A stretch of DNA of 13,035 bases from Pseudomonadota bacterium (lineage in GTDB: Bacteria; Pseudomonadota; Alphaproteobacteria; Rhizobiales; Methylopilaceae): NCBI GenBank assembly GCA_023430145.1, contig JAEZCD010000282.1, forward strand, positions 1-13,035, in the 5' to 3' direction. Made by a program: the position numbers and the translations under genes. Shown piece by piece: positions 12,087-13,035 of the stretch. Under the pieces are notes generated by a model that had not been told where the DNA came from, made no database searches, and saw only the letters and a program-made list of their open reading frames with translations. Numbering within the stretch: the stretch's first letter is position 1; every line of letters begins with the position of its first letter.

Positions 12087-13035
12087 GTGCCGGAACGACC
12101 GCCGGACCTCCTCTACGCCGTCGACGAGCGGCCGCCGCTCCTCAAGCTCGTCGGGCTCGGGTTGCAGCACGCGGCGCTGGTCTCGATCTACCTCGTCTTC
12201 CTCGTCATCGTGGCCCAGGCAGCGGGCGTCGGCAGCCAAATGACGGTGACCGTCCTGTCGCTCGGCATGCTGGCGCTCGCCGGCGGCGCGGTCCTGCAGG
12301 CCTCGCTGATCGGCTCGGGCTATCTCGCGGTGCCCGTCTTCTCGGCCATCTATCTCGGTCCTTCGATCGTCGCCGCCAAGGCAGGCGGCCTCGGCCTCGT
12401 CTTCGGCATGACGATCTTCGCCGGCGCCTTCGAGGTCGCGCTGTCGCGCGCGCTGCCCTGGCTGCGGCAGCTCTTTCCGCCGGCCGTGTCGGGCTTCATC
12501 GTGCTGGTCGTCGGCATCAGCATCGGCCTCGTCGGCATCCGCCACGTCGTCGAGCTCGGCGACGCCGACCCGGGCGGCTATTTGAGCCACCTCGCCGTCG
12601 CCGGCCTGACGGGCGGCATCAGCATCGCGCTCGCCGTCTGGGGAACCGGGCCGTTGCGGCTGCTCGGCTCGATGGTCGGCCTCGTCGCGGGCTTCGTCGT
12701 CGCGCTCGCGCTCGGCCTCGTGCCGAAGGATGCGCTGCAGGCGATCGCGGCGGCGCCGATCGTCGCGGTGCCGGTGCCGGGGCAGGCCGGGCTCTCCTTC
12801 ACGCTGGCGCTCGCGCCGGCCTTCGCGGCCGCCGCGCTCGCCGCCACGCTGCGCACCATCGGCGTCGTCACGATCTGCCAGAAGCTCAACGATGCCGACT
12901 GGAAGCGGCCCGACCTGCCCAACATCGAGCGCGGCGTTCTCGCCGACGGGCTCGGCTGCTCCCTCGGCGGCCTCGTCGGCGGCATGGGCATGTGCACGGC
13001 GTCGAGTCTGGTCGGCGTCTCGCGCGCGGTGCGCG
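12087..13035 (+). CDS. NCS2 family nucleobase (purine/pyrimidine) permease, N-terminal part
   Basis: An inner-membrane transporter of the nucleobase-ascorbate (NCS2, xanthine/uracil permease) family. The first 316 codons are present and the frame is still open at the window end. After a short cytosolic leader (MPERPPDLLYAVDERPP) comes the first helix with the QH pair (Q27-H28), a family mark, then a series of Gly/Ala/Val/Leu helices. LYAVDERPPLLKLVGLGLQ is a typical start. Later come LRTIGVVTICQKLNDADWKRPD (about 255-276) and LADGLGCSLGGLVGGMGM (285-302), which align with the substrate-site helices 8 and 10. The usual helix-8 glutamate is not seen in that stretch, as in a less-studied NCS2 subgroup, so uracil or xanthine should not be assumed. 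It is divergent from the zinc-ribbon gene and shows no link to the catabolic cluster. Confidence 0.88.
   Translation, partial: MPERPPDLLYAVDERPPLLKLVGLGLQHAALVSIYLVFLVIVAQAAGVGSQMTVTVLSLGMLALAGGAVLQASLIGSGYLAVPVFSAIYLGPSIVAAKAGGLGLVFGMTIFAGAFEVALSRALPWLRQLFPPAVSGFIVLVVGISIGLVGIRHVVELGDADPGGYLSHLAVAGLTGGISIALAVWGTGPLRLLGSMVGLVAGFVVALALGLVPKDALQAIAAAPIVAVPVPGQAGLSFTLALAPAFAAAALAATLRTIGVVTICQKLNDADWKRPDLPNIERGVLADGLGCSLGGLVGGMGMCTASSLVGVSRAVR

Overview
The window is very GC-rich DNA with tightly packed genes that favour G or C at third codon positions. Several features point to an alphaproteobacterium, most likely of the Hyphomicrobiales (Rhizobiales): two families of ~88-nt palindromic repeats typical of that group, a TTGACA/CTATGT promoter, a candidate EcfG (general stress response) promoter, and many GTG starts. 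Genus cannot be decided from the sequence alone.

Left part (1-8976, all on the + strand). The window opens inside a DHA2-type MFS exporter. It continues with a small NIPSNAP protein, a 3-hydroxyisobutyrate-dehydrogenase-family oxidoreductase, a palindromic repeat, and an amidohydrolase-fold protein that lacks nearly all the usual metal ligands. A good sigma-70 type promoter (3025-3054) then precedes a compact operon: Tat-exported solute-binding protein, double-length fused permease, ATPase, and an acetolactate-synthase-like thiamine diphosphate enzyme. The operon ends at a clear intrinsic terminator (8950-8976). Together these look like uptake plus breakdown of a small organic acid or related metabolite. 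The ABC genes would import it, the ThDP enzyme would make or break a C-C bond next to a carbonyl, and the dehydrogenase would act on a small hydroxy acid or semialdehyde. The substrate is unknown.

Middle (8977-11200). A protein resembling the bacterial/archaeal eRF1-like (baeRF) family sits behind a GGAAC-N17-CGTT promoter, which suggests stress-induced expression. A perfect 10-bp inverted repeat covers the -35 part of that promoter. The gene converges, across a shared hairpin, on a minus-strand amidohydrolase of the 2-pyrone-4,6-dicarboxylate lactonase type, which keeps its metal ligands.

Right part (11201-13035). A 490-bp region without genes holds two copies of a second palindromic repeat family around an unusually AT-rich patch. 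It is followed by a 69-residue zinc-ribbon protein (minus strand) and, divergently, the first 316 codons of an NCS2-family nucleobase permease that runs off the end. The points most worth checking are the stress promoter and GGQ-like motif of the baeRF gene, the ligand-depleted amidohydrolase in the catabolic cluster, and the shared plan of the two repeat families. I see no CRISPR array, tRNA, rRNA, phage or transposase gene.
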